Both the position numbers and the translations under genes were made by a program. The notes beneath the pieces are model-generated. The model made no database searches. It saw nothing but the letters and a program-made list of their open reading frames with translations, and was not told the origin of the DNA. Positions 11,249-22,559 of a stretch of 64,000 nucleotides of DNA are shown piece by piece (the first letter of the stretch is position 1; each line of letters begins with the position of its first letter). Source of the DNA: Smallanthus sonchifolius (Eukaryota; Streptophyta; Magnoliopsida; Asterales; Asteraceae); NCBI GenBank assembly GCA_023525975.1, contig CM042032.1, positions 72,438,260 through 72,502,259 on the forward strand, given 5' to 3'.

Positions 11249-11386
11249 ATATTTTTGTAATTTATCTTTATATTTGTTCGTATTTGTATAACGGTATTGT
11301 ACCGGTGCATTTTCCATGAATAACGAGAGTATAGTTATTATTATTTTTATTATTATATTAATAAAACCGTGACCCGCTTTCCTACA

Positions 11387-13340
11387 AACTTAAACATAAT
11401 TTCGTGAAGATTGTTCGTACAATCTAAACCTTTTACAAGATTTTGGTTCACGAAATGATTATTTATTTGAAAATTTTGTTCGTTGTAATTTTCAAATAAA
11501 TTTGGGAAATCATGGATGTAGTACATTGAGTCGGATTATATGATTATTGGAATATAATATTTAATCTGAATACCGTAGGACAAAACGAATATTTTGATTC
11601 AACTTTTTCGAGTTATTGGTTTTTGGTCATGTTTCGTTAAATCGAATCATATACAAAAATATACGTACTTCAAAATGCGTTTTGAAGTACTTGAGTTTTT
11701 CTAATGGGCGTGTTAGAAAAAATATTTTTGTAAAACCCATAAAACAAAACGTTTAGTTTTTTTCTGTCTAACGTGCGTGTTAGAAATCATTATTTGATTA
11801 AATAATGACGGTTTCAAAAATTTTAGAACAAACAAGTTTCTAACGTGAGCATTAGAAAATGTGGTTTTTCTAAACCCATAAAAACGTTTGAGAATGTTTT
11901 ATCTCTAACGAGCGTGTTAGAAATTATTATTTGGCTAAAGAATATCGGTGTCATTTTTTTTTGGACCGTTTAACTGTAAACGTTTAACTGTGAGTATTAA
12001 ACGTGTCGGTTAGAAATAATTAGTTTAATGTGCGCATTAAACAATAATTATTTGGCTAAAGAATGTCGGTTTCAAATGCTTTGAAACAAATATTTATGAA
12101 CGTTTAATTGTGAGCAATTAAACATGTCGGTTAGAAATAGTTATTTTTAATGTGAGCAATAGAAATAATTATTTGGAAAATGTGTTTTTCTAAAATCTAG
12201 CTCACAAATATTATTATTGTAAAATAATAAAGATTTATACATTTTTAGTTAATTTCTAACGCGCGTGTTAGAAATAGTGTAATTTTAACTCACATAGGTT
12301 AAAATGTTTTTTTGTAAACATTTAACATTCTATCGTACGCATTGAAAAGGGGTTAAATTTTATAAAATAAATAAACGTTTTGTGTAAACGTTGACGTTTT
12401 AACATGCGTATTAAATACAAATTATTTTATAAAATGGAGGTTATAAAACATTTTCGAGGTGTTTATTTTCTAACAATAATATTAGAAACGGTTTGTTTGG
12501 TATAAACCAAAGCTTTAAATGTTCTAACATGAATGTTAGAAACGGTTTATTTGACATAAATTGAATAACATGAGTGTTAGAAATGGTTTATTTTATATAA
12601 ACCAAAGGTTTAAAACATTTGTTTAAATTTTTAATTTTCTAACAAATGTGTTAGAAATGGTTTATTTTGTATAAACCAAAGGTGAAAAACATTTATGTAT
12701 AAATGTTATGGCTTGTGCGAATTTACGGTACCACAACTCTAGCGCGAGTTACCACTCTAATGCACGAGCCGGTTCGGTAGATGGCCTTAGTTAACATCAT
12801 TATGTAATTGATGTTTTGGTTGGACCATAATGATGTTTAATTGACTTTAAGCTTTGGTTTTCAACTAGGTTGAACTAAGTTAATGGTCTTAAATTAATAC
12901 AATTATTTTGGTTGGACCATGGTGAATGTTGTTTAAATCACATTAAGTTTTGTGATAATTACACATTACTAGGGGAATAATGTTTTGAAATATTCTAACG
13001 TACCGTGGTTGAGAACAGAATTAATTGTTCAAATAAAACTACTTGCGAGTAATTTACGGTATAAACAACTTCTTAGTTGTTTGGACACTCTTGTAACTTG
13101 TCTATTTAGAGTTTCAAGACGAAACGACTAATTTGTCCTTATGAGTGCATGGAGGGAGTACCTCAACACATGCCACAAGATGCTATCATTGCGATGATTT
13201 CATTAGGACAATGAAAGTGTTGAAGATAATAATACTTTGAGATTTAATGTCTAGATATTTTGACATATTTGTTTAAATTATTATAATAAAAAAGGTTTTG
13301 TATTATATTGATTAAACGTTGTATCATTGTTTGTGTTCAC
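11387..13340. repeat. Hairpin-rich non-coding interior of element H, copy A
   Basis: A string of short inverted repeats with no ORF. Examples: nested stems 11399-11408/11447-11456 and 11408-11413/11420-11425; 15-bp perfect arms 11461-11475/11487-11501; 11-bp arms 11665-11675/11680-11690; 11767-11784 (TCTAAC-N6-GTTAGA); 12023-12042 (GTTTAATG-TGCG-CATTAAAC); 12252-12275 (ATTTCTAAC-N6-GTTAGAAAT); 12522-12541. The motif TCTAAC-N6-GTTAGA recurs roughly every 60-130 bp, alternating later with GGTTTAT-N5-ATAAACC stems. Copies at 28324-30205 and 45154-47103. Confidence 0.8.
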
Positions 13341-13844
13341 TGTAATATCCCGAATTTTCCGATGTACCTTTTCCCTAAACGCTTACCGTGTTATTTTAAA
13401 CTTTAATCCTTATTTTCTTAAATAGTAAAAAAAAATTTATTTATTTAATATGAATCTAAGTAAAATATTCATATATGTATAAATATATATATATATATAT
13501 ATATATGTACGTTTATTATTTTTTTTATCTTTATTAAACAAGATATTATTAAAATTCTTAAAACATATAAGTTTATAATTATATAAATAATTTATAAACT
13601 TATTTCTAAAACATTTAAACTTAAAAATCATAAATCCTAGAAATTATTTCATAAAATAATAAAGGAAATAAAAACTTATAAAACTTACTTAGTGTTTATA
13701 AAAATAAAACATAATTTTTTTTTATAAAAAGTCCGAGGACTAAAACTGTCAAATGCTGAAACTTATTTTAAACTGAAAATGAAACTTTAAACATAAAGTG
13801 ACAGAACCTAGGAACTTCAGGGACCTGTTCTGCCACAAAGCCAA

Positions 13845-13900
13845 TCATCCGAAACCAGGATCGGTCACGAGTTCGATCCCGGCTAGGCCCATTTTTTTCG
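13845..13900 (+). other. tRNA T-arm-like module with T-run, inside solo LTR
   Basis: AGTTCGATCCCGGCTAGGCCC resembles a tRNA T-arm and acceptor (Pol III box B, GTTCGANNC), followed by TTTTTTT. No convincing A box, D arm or acceptor partner upstream, so it is not called as a tRNA gene. Equivalent at about 47610-47650. Confidence 0.35.
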
Positions 13901-14424
13901 TCCCTTCACGCAAAACCGCGATATCGACCGGGTTCGATGAACCTCGAACTCTCCTTCGGCGTGCGACCCTAGCCCTAGGCATTCCAACGCCCAATTTCTA
14001 CTTTAAACACCGCGTGGGTCGAAAATTTAATGTGTTTTCCCAACCGAAATCGTCTCAACGGTACAGGTATTTATAACGGGAATTGGCTATAAATACCGAC
14101 TCATACACCTCAACAACATCACCCTCAATCTTCCTAAACACTCAATTCAAACATTCGTCACCTGCATTCTTCGATTTGGAGCTGCAACCGCCGACGACCA
14201 CCACAGTCTCATCCTCTTTCAATTCAGCATCATATCAGGTAATTCGAAAGCCCCACCTCATCGTTTTCGTGCCTCGATCATTTGCCCTCTGTCAAATTAA
14301 AATGACAGACGGATTTACACTTCGAATTTACGGGATTATCGATCTAGGGTTCATACGGGGAACAGGGGCGAATTGAGAAGCTGTTTATCTATTTGATTTT
14401 CCGTGAATTAAACTAACGAGACCC

Positions 14425-14515
14425 GTAGTCGGGCGGTTAGTGCGTACGTGTTATGCTTCGACCCGGTCAGTGACCCGGGTTCGAGCCTGTCTAGCAGGGC
14501 TTTGCCCTTTTTCTT
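14425..14515 (+). other. tRNA-like module with A- and B-box-like sequences, inside solo LTR
   Basis: CCGTAGTCGGGCGGTTAGTGC resembles the start and D-arm of a tRNA (box A). About 45 bp later GGGTTCGAGCC matches box B, followed by T-runs. Stems are imperfect, so it may be a decayed tRNA or tRNA-derived SINE head. In unit C its B-box is split by another LTR insertion at 48238. Confidence 0.35.
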
Positions 14516-16187
14516 TTTTTTACCCATTTTAAGCAGTTTTTAATTCTTCTAATAATTTTTATAAAATCTATTAAACTTTTATAAACTTAAAAACGATTTT
14601 TATTTATATTTTTATATTCTGGAACAATTTTTAATTAATTAAAATTAGTTAAAACTTATAAAGATTTAATCCTTAAGATTTGTTTTCAATACTTGAAATC
14701 TATAAAAGATACTTTTAAAACTTTATAGAACTTATACAATTTTATTTACTATTTAATTTCTAAAGTAAATAAATTCCTTTGTTTTAAAACTTTAAATAAT
14801 AATTAATAAACAGAAAACTTATATAACTTTTATAAAATCATAAAAGTTTATAAGACTTATATATTATTTAGAAAACAGAAACTTATAAACTTGTATTCAT
14901 TAAAAAACAAATATTTTTCTAAATTTATAAACTTTATAAAACTTAAATACTTAATTCTTAAATACCTCAAATCTTGAATGATTTATTTTATTGGATAATT
15001 ATTTGTCCTTAGTAATTATTTATTCTTAAATAATTATTATTTATTCTTAATAATTATTTATTTTAAATAATTGTTATTAATCATTATTTATTTTTCTTAA
15101 ATATCCTTACAACTCCATTTATAAGATACTTAGAAAATTACTTTGAATTATTATTGCCTATTTTGTGTGATCAATAATTAAACATGTTAAATAATTATTT
15201 TTATTAATAATTATTCTAATCTACAAACTTATAAAACTTTGATATTCAAGACTTGTGTTAATTATTCAAAACCTTTATTATAAACTTGATTCAAACTTCA
15301 TAAACACAATCAATCCCATCTCCCATTGGAACCCTAGTCAAATCCTGAAATCTTAGAATTCTTGTCTTAGACTTATAGAAATAAACTTGAAACATTAGAC
15401 TTATATGCTTAGGCTTATTGTGAGGATATTCTCCCTCTCAAAGTCTTGCAAACTTACTCTTATCGGATACTTTTCATCAATCCATGTGAGTATACTTAGC
15501 CCCTTTTTCCTTTCTATACTTTTGGGGTGAAACATGTTCAAAAACTTTAAACTTATACAATACTTGTACAACTATGACTAGATACTTATTCTTATGTTAA
15601 ACTTGAGACTTGTATGCTTAGATTAAACTTAATTCTAGCATGTTCATTAGCTTTGGCCGAGCCGATAGTAACAATGATAGATCTATTGCATTTGACCAAT
15701 CCACCTTGATTGATTGACCCTTCGGGGGGAGCCCTTGGTGATTGTTACTGAATTAAATTTTTAAACTTGAGACTTATAAGGGTAACCTGCGGGTTATGCC
15801 TAAACTTGGTTGGAGGTTTGAAGTGCACAATGTTTAAGATACTTGTTTCTCATACTTACATTATAGAATGCATATATCATAGTGAATTGTAATTCTTTTC
15901 AAATACTTGTTAAACTGTGTCAAAACCATTGTATCTCACCGACTATTTTGTAGTTGACAGATTCTTTCACATGTTTCAGGTTCTACATCATGAGACTTGT
16001 TTGTGATCATATAGGATGCTTTGGACCTAGATTACTTATCAATTAAACGTTGTATTCTTGCTATGTTCTTTGTATTGAATCTTAAATTATTTATTAATGA
16101 AATATCAAAACTTTAATAGTCAACCTTGTGCTATTGAACAACCGCGTCCGCCCCGACGTATAATCCGCCGTCGGTTGGGGTGTGACA

Positions 16188-16655
16188 TTCAATATCTTCG
16201 GATAACACATACAAGAAATAAATCAATATAACATATGCAAAACTAGTTTTTATAAAAAATAAGTTTAAACTGTGAAATGGCTTCACAATTAACATGTGAT
16301 AATAATAGTGTTCAAGATAAGAACACTAGGGGAATTGATGTATATACATCATCACTATATCCATTAAGAATTATGGTAGTTTATTGATGGACTTTCGGAT
16401 GTTATTTGTGTTCAATATATTCGGATAACACATACAAACGAAATAAATCAATAATACTTATAATTAAACGGATTGTGCAAGAAGGAATTTGCACAATGAC
16501 AACTTGCGAGTTGTCACCATGACTAAAAGTCAGAGATGAGACATCATACATCAAACATATTACCATATCACATGGTAAGTGTATTAAGATAAAATACACA
16601 AAAACAAGATAAGTCGTCACATGTTGAGAGCATCAACATAAAAATTCACATGTGT
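16188..16655. repeat. Element H interior, second half (truncated), unit A
   Basis: Continues the string of stems: GTGTTC/GAACAC near 16310-16331, TGATGTATATACATCA near 16336-16351, ATTGTGCAA/TTGCACAAT at 16472-16480/16489-16497, and GACAACT-TGCG-AGTTGTC at 16498-16515. Cut at CACATGTG, where R1 follows; units B and C continue for another ~500 bp (30206-31160, 57706-58720). Confidence 0.75.
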
Positions 16656-16744
16656 TCATTGATTCGACATTAACTTTTTTAATAATATACTTTTCACCAC
16701 AATGCGTGGGTTTACGTCCATATTTCATTTTTTTAGGCCTGTCC
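16656..16744. repeat. R1 remnant left of copia insertion, with TSD
   Basis: R1 from TTCATTGATTCGAC to AGGCCTGTCC. 16740-16744 (TGTCC) is the left target duplication of the copia element and is repeated at 20660-20664. Confidence 0.8.
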
Positions 16745-16954
16745 TGTTGTTAATTGGTATAGAACAAGAAGATGGTTGGAACAGATTCATTGCATATATT
16801 TTTTCGTATTTTGATCATATTACAAGCCCCTATTAATAGATACAAAGATTGGTAAATATGGAAGAAATACTGCTATGATTAAGGAGGAAATTGTGGGCTT
16901 AAATGGGGAGATAATGTCAAGAATATCTTTGACTGATCCCATTTCCTTTTAACA
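16745..16954 (-). repeat. Copia 3' LTR
   Basis: TGTTGTTAATTGG...CTTTTAACA, a direct repeat of 20448-20659. Adjacent CTCCCCCTCAAGTTG (16955-16969) is the polypurine tract of the minus strand. Confidence 0.92.
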
Positions 16955-16969
16955 CTCCCCCTCAAGTTG

Positions 16970-17133
16970 AATAGTGGGATCTCTAAAATTCAACTTGGCC
17001 AAACATTTGTCAAGAATCTTCTTGTTAATGGCTTTGGTTAAAATGTCAGCTAACTGGTCTTCTGATCGAACGAAGGATAGCTCAATAATTTTTTAATCTA
17101 ATTTTTCTTTGATGAAGTGACGATCCCATACGT
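16970..17133 (-). pseudogene. Copia RNase H C-terminal tail
   Basis: The minus strand reads DRHFIKEKL, then an IIELSFVRSEDQLADILTK-like stretch and INKKILDKCLAKLNF, ending near the PPT. It abuts the RT start at about 17122-17133, where the protein passes from YTQTYGI straight to DRHFIKEKL, skipping the RT catalytic core and most of RNase H. An in-frame stop (KLD then TAA) is also present. Confidence 0.8.
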
Positions 17134-17550
17134 TTGAGTGTATCCTTTGTCTACCAATCGGGCTTTGTACCTTTCAATCGAACCATCTGGTTTGTACTTT
17201 ACCGTGAAGACCCATCTACACCCAATAGGTTTCTTTCCAGGTGGAATAACACATTTTTCCTATGTATTACTTCTTTTCAAGGCTTCCATTTCTGTCTCCA
17301 TTGCACCTCTCCAATTTTTTGAGTTTAGAGTTGCTTCTGTGTTGGTTGGGACTTCTTCGGTATATAGGGATGACTCAAACGATCTTGCTTCTTGAGAAAG
17401 ACTCCCCCTGGCTATATTAGCCATTGGGTACCTTGAGCTTCGGGACTCCTTTTCAGGAGTATACCGTTTGGGTGGTATTCCTCTGTTTAACCGTGGTGGT
17501 ATCACATACCTTTCTTCCTGTTCTTCATTAGATTCTGAATGTCCTGTCAT
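17134..17550 (-). pseudogene. Copia pol: linker and RT N-terminus
   Basis: Contains WRGAMETEMEALKRSNT followed by a stop near 17258-17260. In the same orientation it goes on with GKKPIGCRWVFTVKYKPDG and ERYKARLV, the classical start of copia RT. The YVDD catalytic region is absent. Belongs to the same polyprotein as 17610-19436. Confidence 0.85.
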
Positions 17551-17609
17551 CCCATTATCATTGTTAGGAAAAGATTGAGATTCAGGTTTATCAATTGTTA
17601 CCTCAGGAA

Positions 17610-19436
17610 TCAGAGTGGGTGGATTCTCTTCAGTGGCACTGTTTTCTTCAGATTGTATATGTGGAAGTGTTTGAGGTGTTGAAGGTGTTGTGTTGGTTGG
17701 AGGTGCTGGAGGTGTTGTGTTGGTTGGAGGAACCGGAGGTGTTGAGGTATTGGGTGGATTTCTTCGGATGAAGGAATTTGGCTTAACCAGCTCAGTGTGT
17801 CATTAGACTGCTCCCCCTGACCACTGGGTTGGTTATGATAGAAAATTTTTGTTTCAAGAAAACAATTCATTGTGGTGAACATGTGACTAGTTGCTGGATT
17901 ATAGCACCGATAACCCTTTTGATTGATTCCATACCCCAAAAAAACACACTTTTCAGCACACGGACCCAACTTGATTCTATCAACTTTAGGTATATGTACA
18001 AACACCGAGCAACCAAACACACGTGGTTCAAGGTTAAGTGACGGAGGGATGGTGGTGAATGTGGACAGATTGTCGAGGGGAGTTTTGAATTTAAGGATTT
18101 TTGTAGGTAGCCGGTTCAACAGGTAGACAGAAGTTGCAACTGCCTCGGGCCAATAGGAGGTGGGAGCTTTTGATTCGATTAGCATAGCCCGAGTCATTTC
18201 AAGGACAATTCGGTTTTTTCGTTCAGACACACCATTTTGCTCGGGAGTATATGGACAAGTAGTCTGATGAATAAGACCCTTAGATTGAAAAACCTGTTTC
18301 ATAGCAGTGTTGACATACTCCCCCCTATTATCAGATCGGAGAATTTGAATTTCTCTTTTAAATTGAGTGTGAACCATGGTATGAAACAAGACAAATTTAT
18401 CATAAACTTCTGATTTGTGTTTAAGAAAATATACCCATGTCATACGAGTACAGTCATCCACAAAAATTAAGAAAAAACGAAAACCTTGACCTCCAACAAT
18501 TGGGGATGGTCCCCACACACCTGAATGAACTAAGGAAAAAGGCAAATCAACTTTCGTATTACTAGGTTTGAAGGTTTTTCGATGACTCTTAGCAAGAATG
18601 CATGTTTCACATTTTATTTTACTGTTTGAAGGAAAAAATTTAGGAAACAAAAGATGCGAATAACCAGCAGATGGATAACCTAATCGTCTGTGCCACAACC
18701 AAGCTTCTCGATCATTAGTTCCATGAGAAAGCATTACTATTCCATGTTGAGCCACCTCGTCCACATAATACAACCCTTGTCTCTCAGTGCCACGTCCAAT
18801 AATCACACCCGTCCTGATATCCTGTAGAATACAAAAGGTAAGATGCATTAGTACAGTGCAGTTAAGCTCTTTTGTCACATGGCTGATGGATAACAGTTTA
18901 TGAGACAGAGATGGTATGTATAAACAGTTTGATAATCTCAAAGTCGGTGAGATTTCAATGGTACCCCCCCCTTTTACGTAACAAATTTCACCATTGGCTG
19001 TCCGAATATGAGTTTTCTTCGGTTGGGATTTAGATATAATATCTGACACATCACATGTCATAGTGTCAGTTGCCCCACAATCAAAAATCCATGCAAACTC
19101 TTGTTTACTTTCCTTATTTTGAGCCATATTTGCAATTCCAACACATTCAGGGGTATGTTTTGACAATTTTGAAACGTTATTATTATTTAAGCAAGAAAAA
19201 GGAGTTTTGGGACTTGAGGGGTCTGAGTTGAAAAACTCAAACCCGATACCTTCTTCCTTCTCCTGTGCCCTAGCCACTCCCCCAAATGCGCCGCTCATCC
19301 CATCTTCGCCGGTGCCGCCGCTGCTGCCGGTGGCAATATTGCTGCCCACGGCGGCGGTGCCCTGGCCTGCTTCGGTTTCCATCGGTTTACTACTTTTCTT
19401 GTGGCCATCGGCCCACCACTCAGGGTACCCGACCAA
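17610..19436 (-). pseudogene. Copia protease-integrase ORF (608 codons open)
   Basis: Longest open part of the element. Residues 119-123 DCGAT are the aspartic protease site. Around 249-279 is the integrase zinc domain (HRRLGYPS ... CETCILAKSHR). Around 302-410 is the catalytic core, with DN at 369-370 (RSDNRGEY) and E405 (NGVSERKNR), 35 residues apart as in DD35E. The first catalytic Asp, normally HSDVWGP, reads HSGVWGP (Gly306), and RSDNGGEY has become RSDNRGEY. These predict a dead integrase. The C-terminal part holds HLQHLQPTQ-type repeats. The apparent start follows a stop that replaces a residue just after the Gag zinc knuckle. Confidence 0.88.
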
Positions 19437-20372
19437 TTAGAAGCACTGTTCTCGGGTATGTTTACTCATACCACAATGAGTGCACTTCAGTTTTTATTTG
19501 TCGATAGGTTTTGTTTTTGAAAACGGATCTGACCTCCGTGTTTGACCCCTGGATACGAGACCTAAGGCTCCATCGTCATTGACTCGGGTAGTGGCTAACC
19601 CTGCTCCGACTCCAGACTGAACCTCGGGGGTTGTACCGAGGATATTTCGATGTGCAGTTTCTTTCCGTACGGCGGCGTAAGCCTCCTCGGCTGACGGCAG
19701 AGGATCCATCCGAAGGATTTCCCTTTTGATGGTGTCGTACTACCGGTCGATTGCATTCAGAAACTGAAACACCTTCTACTCTGCTCGAATCTTGTTGTAA
19801 GTGGCAATATCCGCTGGCGATGTCATGGGATTTGGGTCTCTTCGATCAATTTCTCCCCAGATCCCCTACATCACAATCCAGAATTCTTCAAGTGGAATTC
19901 CATTCTGTTTGACCCCGTTTGCTTTAACGTGAAGGTCGAACGTCTGGAGCTTGTCTTTACCACTACTATAGGTGGTTACCAGTGCTTCCCATAACAACTT
20001 AGCCGTGGGAAATTCTGTCAGGTTGCTTGCGATAGCTGGTTCGATATTCTATAGCGAGGTCATCTTGTTCCCACTGCTCATATCCGTCATCTGTCGGATT
20101 AGGTGGTGCTGGATTTCTGACAAATGGCCGAGGAGTTGTTTTGATTTTCCACCAATGGCTACTAGGATCATCCGAGCCCATAGTGCATAATTTTGGTTGT
20201 TAAGTTTGAGGCTGATCTTCAGGCTGTCTGACAGATTGTGTTTTGAGGTTTGATTTTGGGATTGGAATTGAATTTGAGGTTTGATTTTGGGATTGGAATT
20301 GAATTCCCTGTAAAAGGTTGGCTAATTGAACTGAAAGGTCATGGTTGGTTGGAGTATCGATAGACATGGTTG
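19437..20372 (-). pseudogene. Copia gag, frameshifted
   Basis: The minus strand starts MSIDTPTNHDLSVQLANLLQ near 20370. Later come YALWARMILVAIGGKSKQLL and, in another frame, NPAPPNPTDDGYEQWEQDDL. Next are MDPLPSAEEAYAAVRKETAH (19709 and down) and a zinc knuckle CTHCGMSKHTREQC (about 19446-19487) with intact CX2CX4HX4C spacing. At least two frame changes and several stops separate these blocks, so no Gag can be made. Confidence 0.82.
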
Positions 20373-20435
20373 TTTATTTTCTGATTATGAGGTAGATGAT
20401 GAGCAATTTATGAATTGGTCCAAGAACCATTCACT

Positions 20436-20447
20436 GCTCTGATACCA
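20436..20447 (-). promoter_or_regulatory. Copia primer binding site (initiator tRNA-Met)
   Basis: On the minus strand TGGTATCAGAGC abuts the 5' LTR without a gap. This is the standard plant tRNA-iMet complement. Confidence 0.93.
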
Positions 20448-20659
20448 TGTTGTTAATTGGTATAGAACAAGAAGATGGTTGGAACAGATTAATTGCATAT
20501 ATTTTTTCGTATTTTGATCATATTACAAGCCCCTATTAATATAGATACAAAGATTGGTAAATATGGAAGAAATACTGATATGATTAAGGAGGAAATTGTG
20601 GGCTTAAATGGGGAGATAATGTCAAGAATATCTTTGACTGATCCCATTTCCTTTTAACA
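20448..20659 (-). repeat. Copia 5' LTR
   Basis: Direct repeat of 16745-16954, followed by TSD TGTCC at 20660-20664. Confidence 0.92.
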
Positions 20660-20664
20660 TGTCC

Positions 20665-21043
20665 CGCTTATATAAAGGTTTTGTTTATTTTAATTTATAA
20701 TTTCGAAGACGTTCCATTTTTTCATGATTTAACGATTTAATGCACCGCAACACACGCGCGTTTTAATAGATGTTAACTATTTCATGATTTACCGGCAATT
20801 TTTGTTTAACATTTATTTTGTTAAAATTCTTATCGTTTTTTTAGTTCTTTTATTTTTTTTCATTTTTTACAAATTATTCGTTTCTTTGTTGTGATTATTT
20901 TTATCACCGTTTACACGTTATTTTTTAAAGATATCGTTATTATTTTAAATGCACTCCCGTGACAACACGTAGGGGTGTAAACATCTGGTTATACGTATTA
21001 TAGCATCTACATTTATAAAACTCACAAATTCAGGGGCATCGCA
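20665..21043. repeat. R1 remnant right of copia, fused to P450 fragment
   Basis: Resumes R1 at CGCTTATATAAAGG and ends at the same CACAAATTC + filler junction as 2671 and 24960. Confidence 0.75.
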
Positions 21044-21479
21044 AGTAGCTTCCGGACTAGACTCCGTGGTCACTAAATGGTTAGAGGAGCATCGCAAGAA
21101 GAGGGCGTATGGCGATACTACAACAGAAACGGACTTCATGGATGTGATGATATCGGTTACTGAAGCTAACGGCTTGGTGGCCGATTATGATGCCGATACA
21201 ATTATTAAAGCCACCTGCATGGTGCGTACCCTGAATTATAAAGATGGATATATATCTTTGGCTTGTTCTCCTGATTTTGTCTAGATTTTCCATACTAATT
21301 AACATGTTTTGTAGACTCTTATTGCCGGTAGTGCGGATACAACCTCCGTCATGCTAACTTGGGCACTCTCGTTACTACTAAACAACCGCGACACTCTTAG
21401 AAAAGCTCAAGAAGAGCTAGACACTCATGTGGGAAAAGGTAGGCAAGTAAACGAATCAGATCTAATAAATCTAGTCTAC
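21044..21479 (+). pseudogene. CYP82-like P450 fragment (copy 2), truncated at both ends
   Basis: Exon 1 tail 21044-21221, 93-bp intron 21222-21314, and exon 2 start 21315-21479 up to ESDLINLVY. It then joins the minisatellite (CTAC/TTTATCAG). The ExxR helix, PERF and heme loop are all lost, so it cannot encode a P450. It shares V (GTG) for L in the SVLTKW segment with copies 1 and 3, unlike the full gene, which supports a common truncated ancestor. Confidence 0.9.
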
Positions 21480-21790
21480 TTTATCAGTTAAGCTTTCACA
21501 CGTTTAAGACTCCTTTAGCATGCTTATACTCGTACAAAGCTCCTTTAGCGTGCTTAAAAAAATAAGCTCCTTTATCATGCTTGCACATGGCAAAACTCCT
21601 TTATCATGCTTATATAAGGTAAGACTCCTTTCTCATGCTTTTGCATAAGGCAAGACTCCTTTATCATTCTTACACAAAGTAAGACTCATTTATCATGTTT
21701 GCACAAGGCAAGACTCTTATTGTTTGTAACAAATACAAGACTCTTATCGCTTGCAAGACTCCTTTAATGTGCTTAAACAAAGTAAGACTC
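21480..21790. repeat. ~28-bp degenerate minisatellite, copy 2
   Basis: Same units as 4345-4625. The left edge is the deletion junction with the P450 fragment. Confidence 0.8.
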
Positions 21791-22435
21791 ATGTGCGATA
21801 CTTGGAGACCGAGAGGGTTCAAAAGGCTTGTCTACAAACTCTTAGAACCAAGTTGGGATGCTAAATATGAAAGAAAGTGAGACAATTGTCAGGAAACTTA
21901 GCAGAATTTCTATGATGTTCAAGAGCTTCGGGCCAAGCCTAGAAGACAAGGTGGTGGTGAGAAAGCTTCTAAACTCGGTTAAGCAAGTATTTGCAAATTG
22001 TAGCCTCAATAGAACAATACTCGAATTTGGAATTAATGCCATACTTAGATTTGGAATCACTACCATTTGAGGATGTCGTATGCTGATATAAAGCATATGA
22101 AGACCGAATTAGACAACATGACGGGTCAAGTGAAGATCAAGGAAATCTGTTGCTTTCTAAAGACGGTGGTTAAGAAAGATAAGGAATGGTAAATATGATC
22201 GTGAACAACATGAACGAGGACGAGGTTTTAATAATCGTGGACGAGTTAGAGGTCGGGAGGCCGGCTTTAACCCAAAGAAGACCGAAGTATGAGGTTTGTA
22301 TCGGGATACAAGAAATATGAATTGTTACAATTGTCATGGGTATGGTTATTATGTGACTGACTGCCCAAAATTGGAACAAAAGGAAGAGGTGTCGAATTTG
22401 GCTCATGAGGATGATTCGGCGTTGCTTTGATGAAG
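21791..22435 (+). pseudogene. Ty1/copia gag relic, copy 2
   Basis: Near-identical to 4626-5270, including the His-to-Tyr change in the zinc knuckle (CYNCHGYGYYVTDC). Carries GPSLEDK, where copy 1 has SLKDK. Small indels near 22258-22290 break the frame differently. Confidence 0.75.
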
Positions 22436-22559
22436 AAACGGGTCCAAATTAGGATTAAGGGAGAGAACAATTGAGTTAATCCTGATTCAGCTCACATGTG
22501 AAACGGTTTAAAAAGTGGTTGAGTCGATATACATTAAAGAAAAAAGATAATTCAAGAGT

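Larger units (their letters stand above)
10194..11386 (+). mobile_element. LTR-like end of element H, copy A
   Basis: Starts TGTTGG and ends CCTACA. It holds a strong TATA-like GTATAAATAG at 10611-10620 and a foldback AGTGAAAA...TTTTCACT near its start. Copies: 27360-28323, 44164-45153 and 59689-60545. The right boundary rests on the last copy, which matches to CCTACAAA and then diverges. The left TGTTGG is seen in copies A and B only. No canonical tRNA-Met primer site follows, so LTR status is inferred. Contains a 198-bp MITE absent from the other copies. Confidence 0.5.
13341..16187 (+). mobile_element. 2.85-kb solo-LTR-like insertion in element H, unit A
   Basis: Starts TGTAATATCCCG and ends GGGGTGTGACA (TG...CA). 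Flanks are TTCAC at 13336-13340 and TTCAA at 16188-16192. The uninterrupted site is seen in unit B near 30199-30210 (GTGTTCAATATC), so this is a 5-bp target duplication with one mismatch. Contains TATA-like CTATAAATA at 14087-14095 with CA-rich sequence downstream, two tRNA-like modules, and no PBS, PPT or coding region. Best read as a solo LTR of a Tekay-type or other gypsy family with long LTRs. The same insertion in unit C spans 47104-57705. Confidence 0.75.
16745..20659 (-). mobile_element. Ty1/copia retrotransposon, internally deleted (3.9 kb)
   Basis: Complete at both ends: LTRs 16745-16954 (210 bp) and 20448-20659 (212 bp), TG...CA termini, 5-bp TSD TGTCC, a tRNA-Met primer site, and a pyrimidine tract (a minus-strand PPT) at 16955-16969. 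The LTRs differ by two substitutions and one 2-bp indel, so insertion is recent. On the minus strand the order is gag, protease, integrase, short RT start, RNase H tail, as in Ty1/copia. Non-autonomous: gag is frameshifted, integrase has a catalytic change, and most of RT plus the RNase H start is deleted near 17122-17133. The lineage is not certain. Confidence 0.93.

Noticed and set aside
10194..11386. Element H LTR assigned to a named copia or gypsy family
   Set aside because: No coding sequence is linked to it and no canonical primer site follows, so the superfamily cannot be decided.
11690..12680. CRISPR-like regular repeat array
   Set aside because: The units are inverted stems with variable spacing in plant nuclear DNA; no fixed repeat/spacer structure and no cas genes.
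14083..14376. 97-codon plus-strand ORF in the solo LTR (also 47838-48131)
   Set aside because: Lies just after the LTR TATA box in untranslated-type sequence; low-complexity Ser/Thr content, no domain.
14425..14515. True tRNA gene
   Set aside because: Acceptor and T stems do not pair well; called only as tRNA-like.
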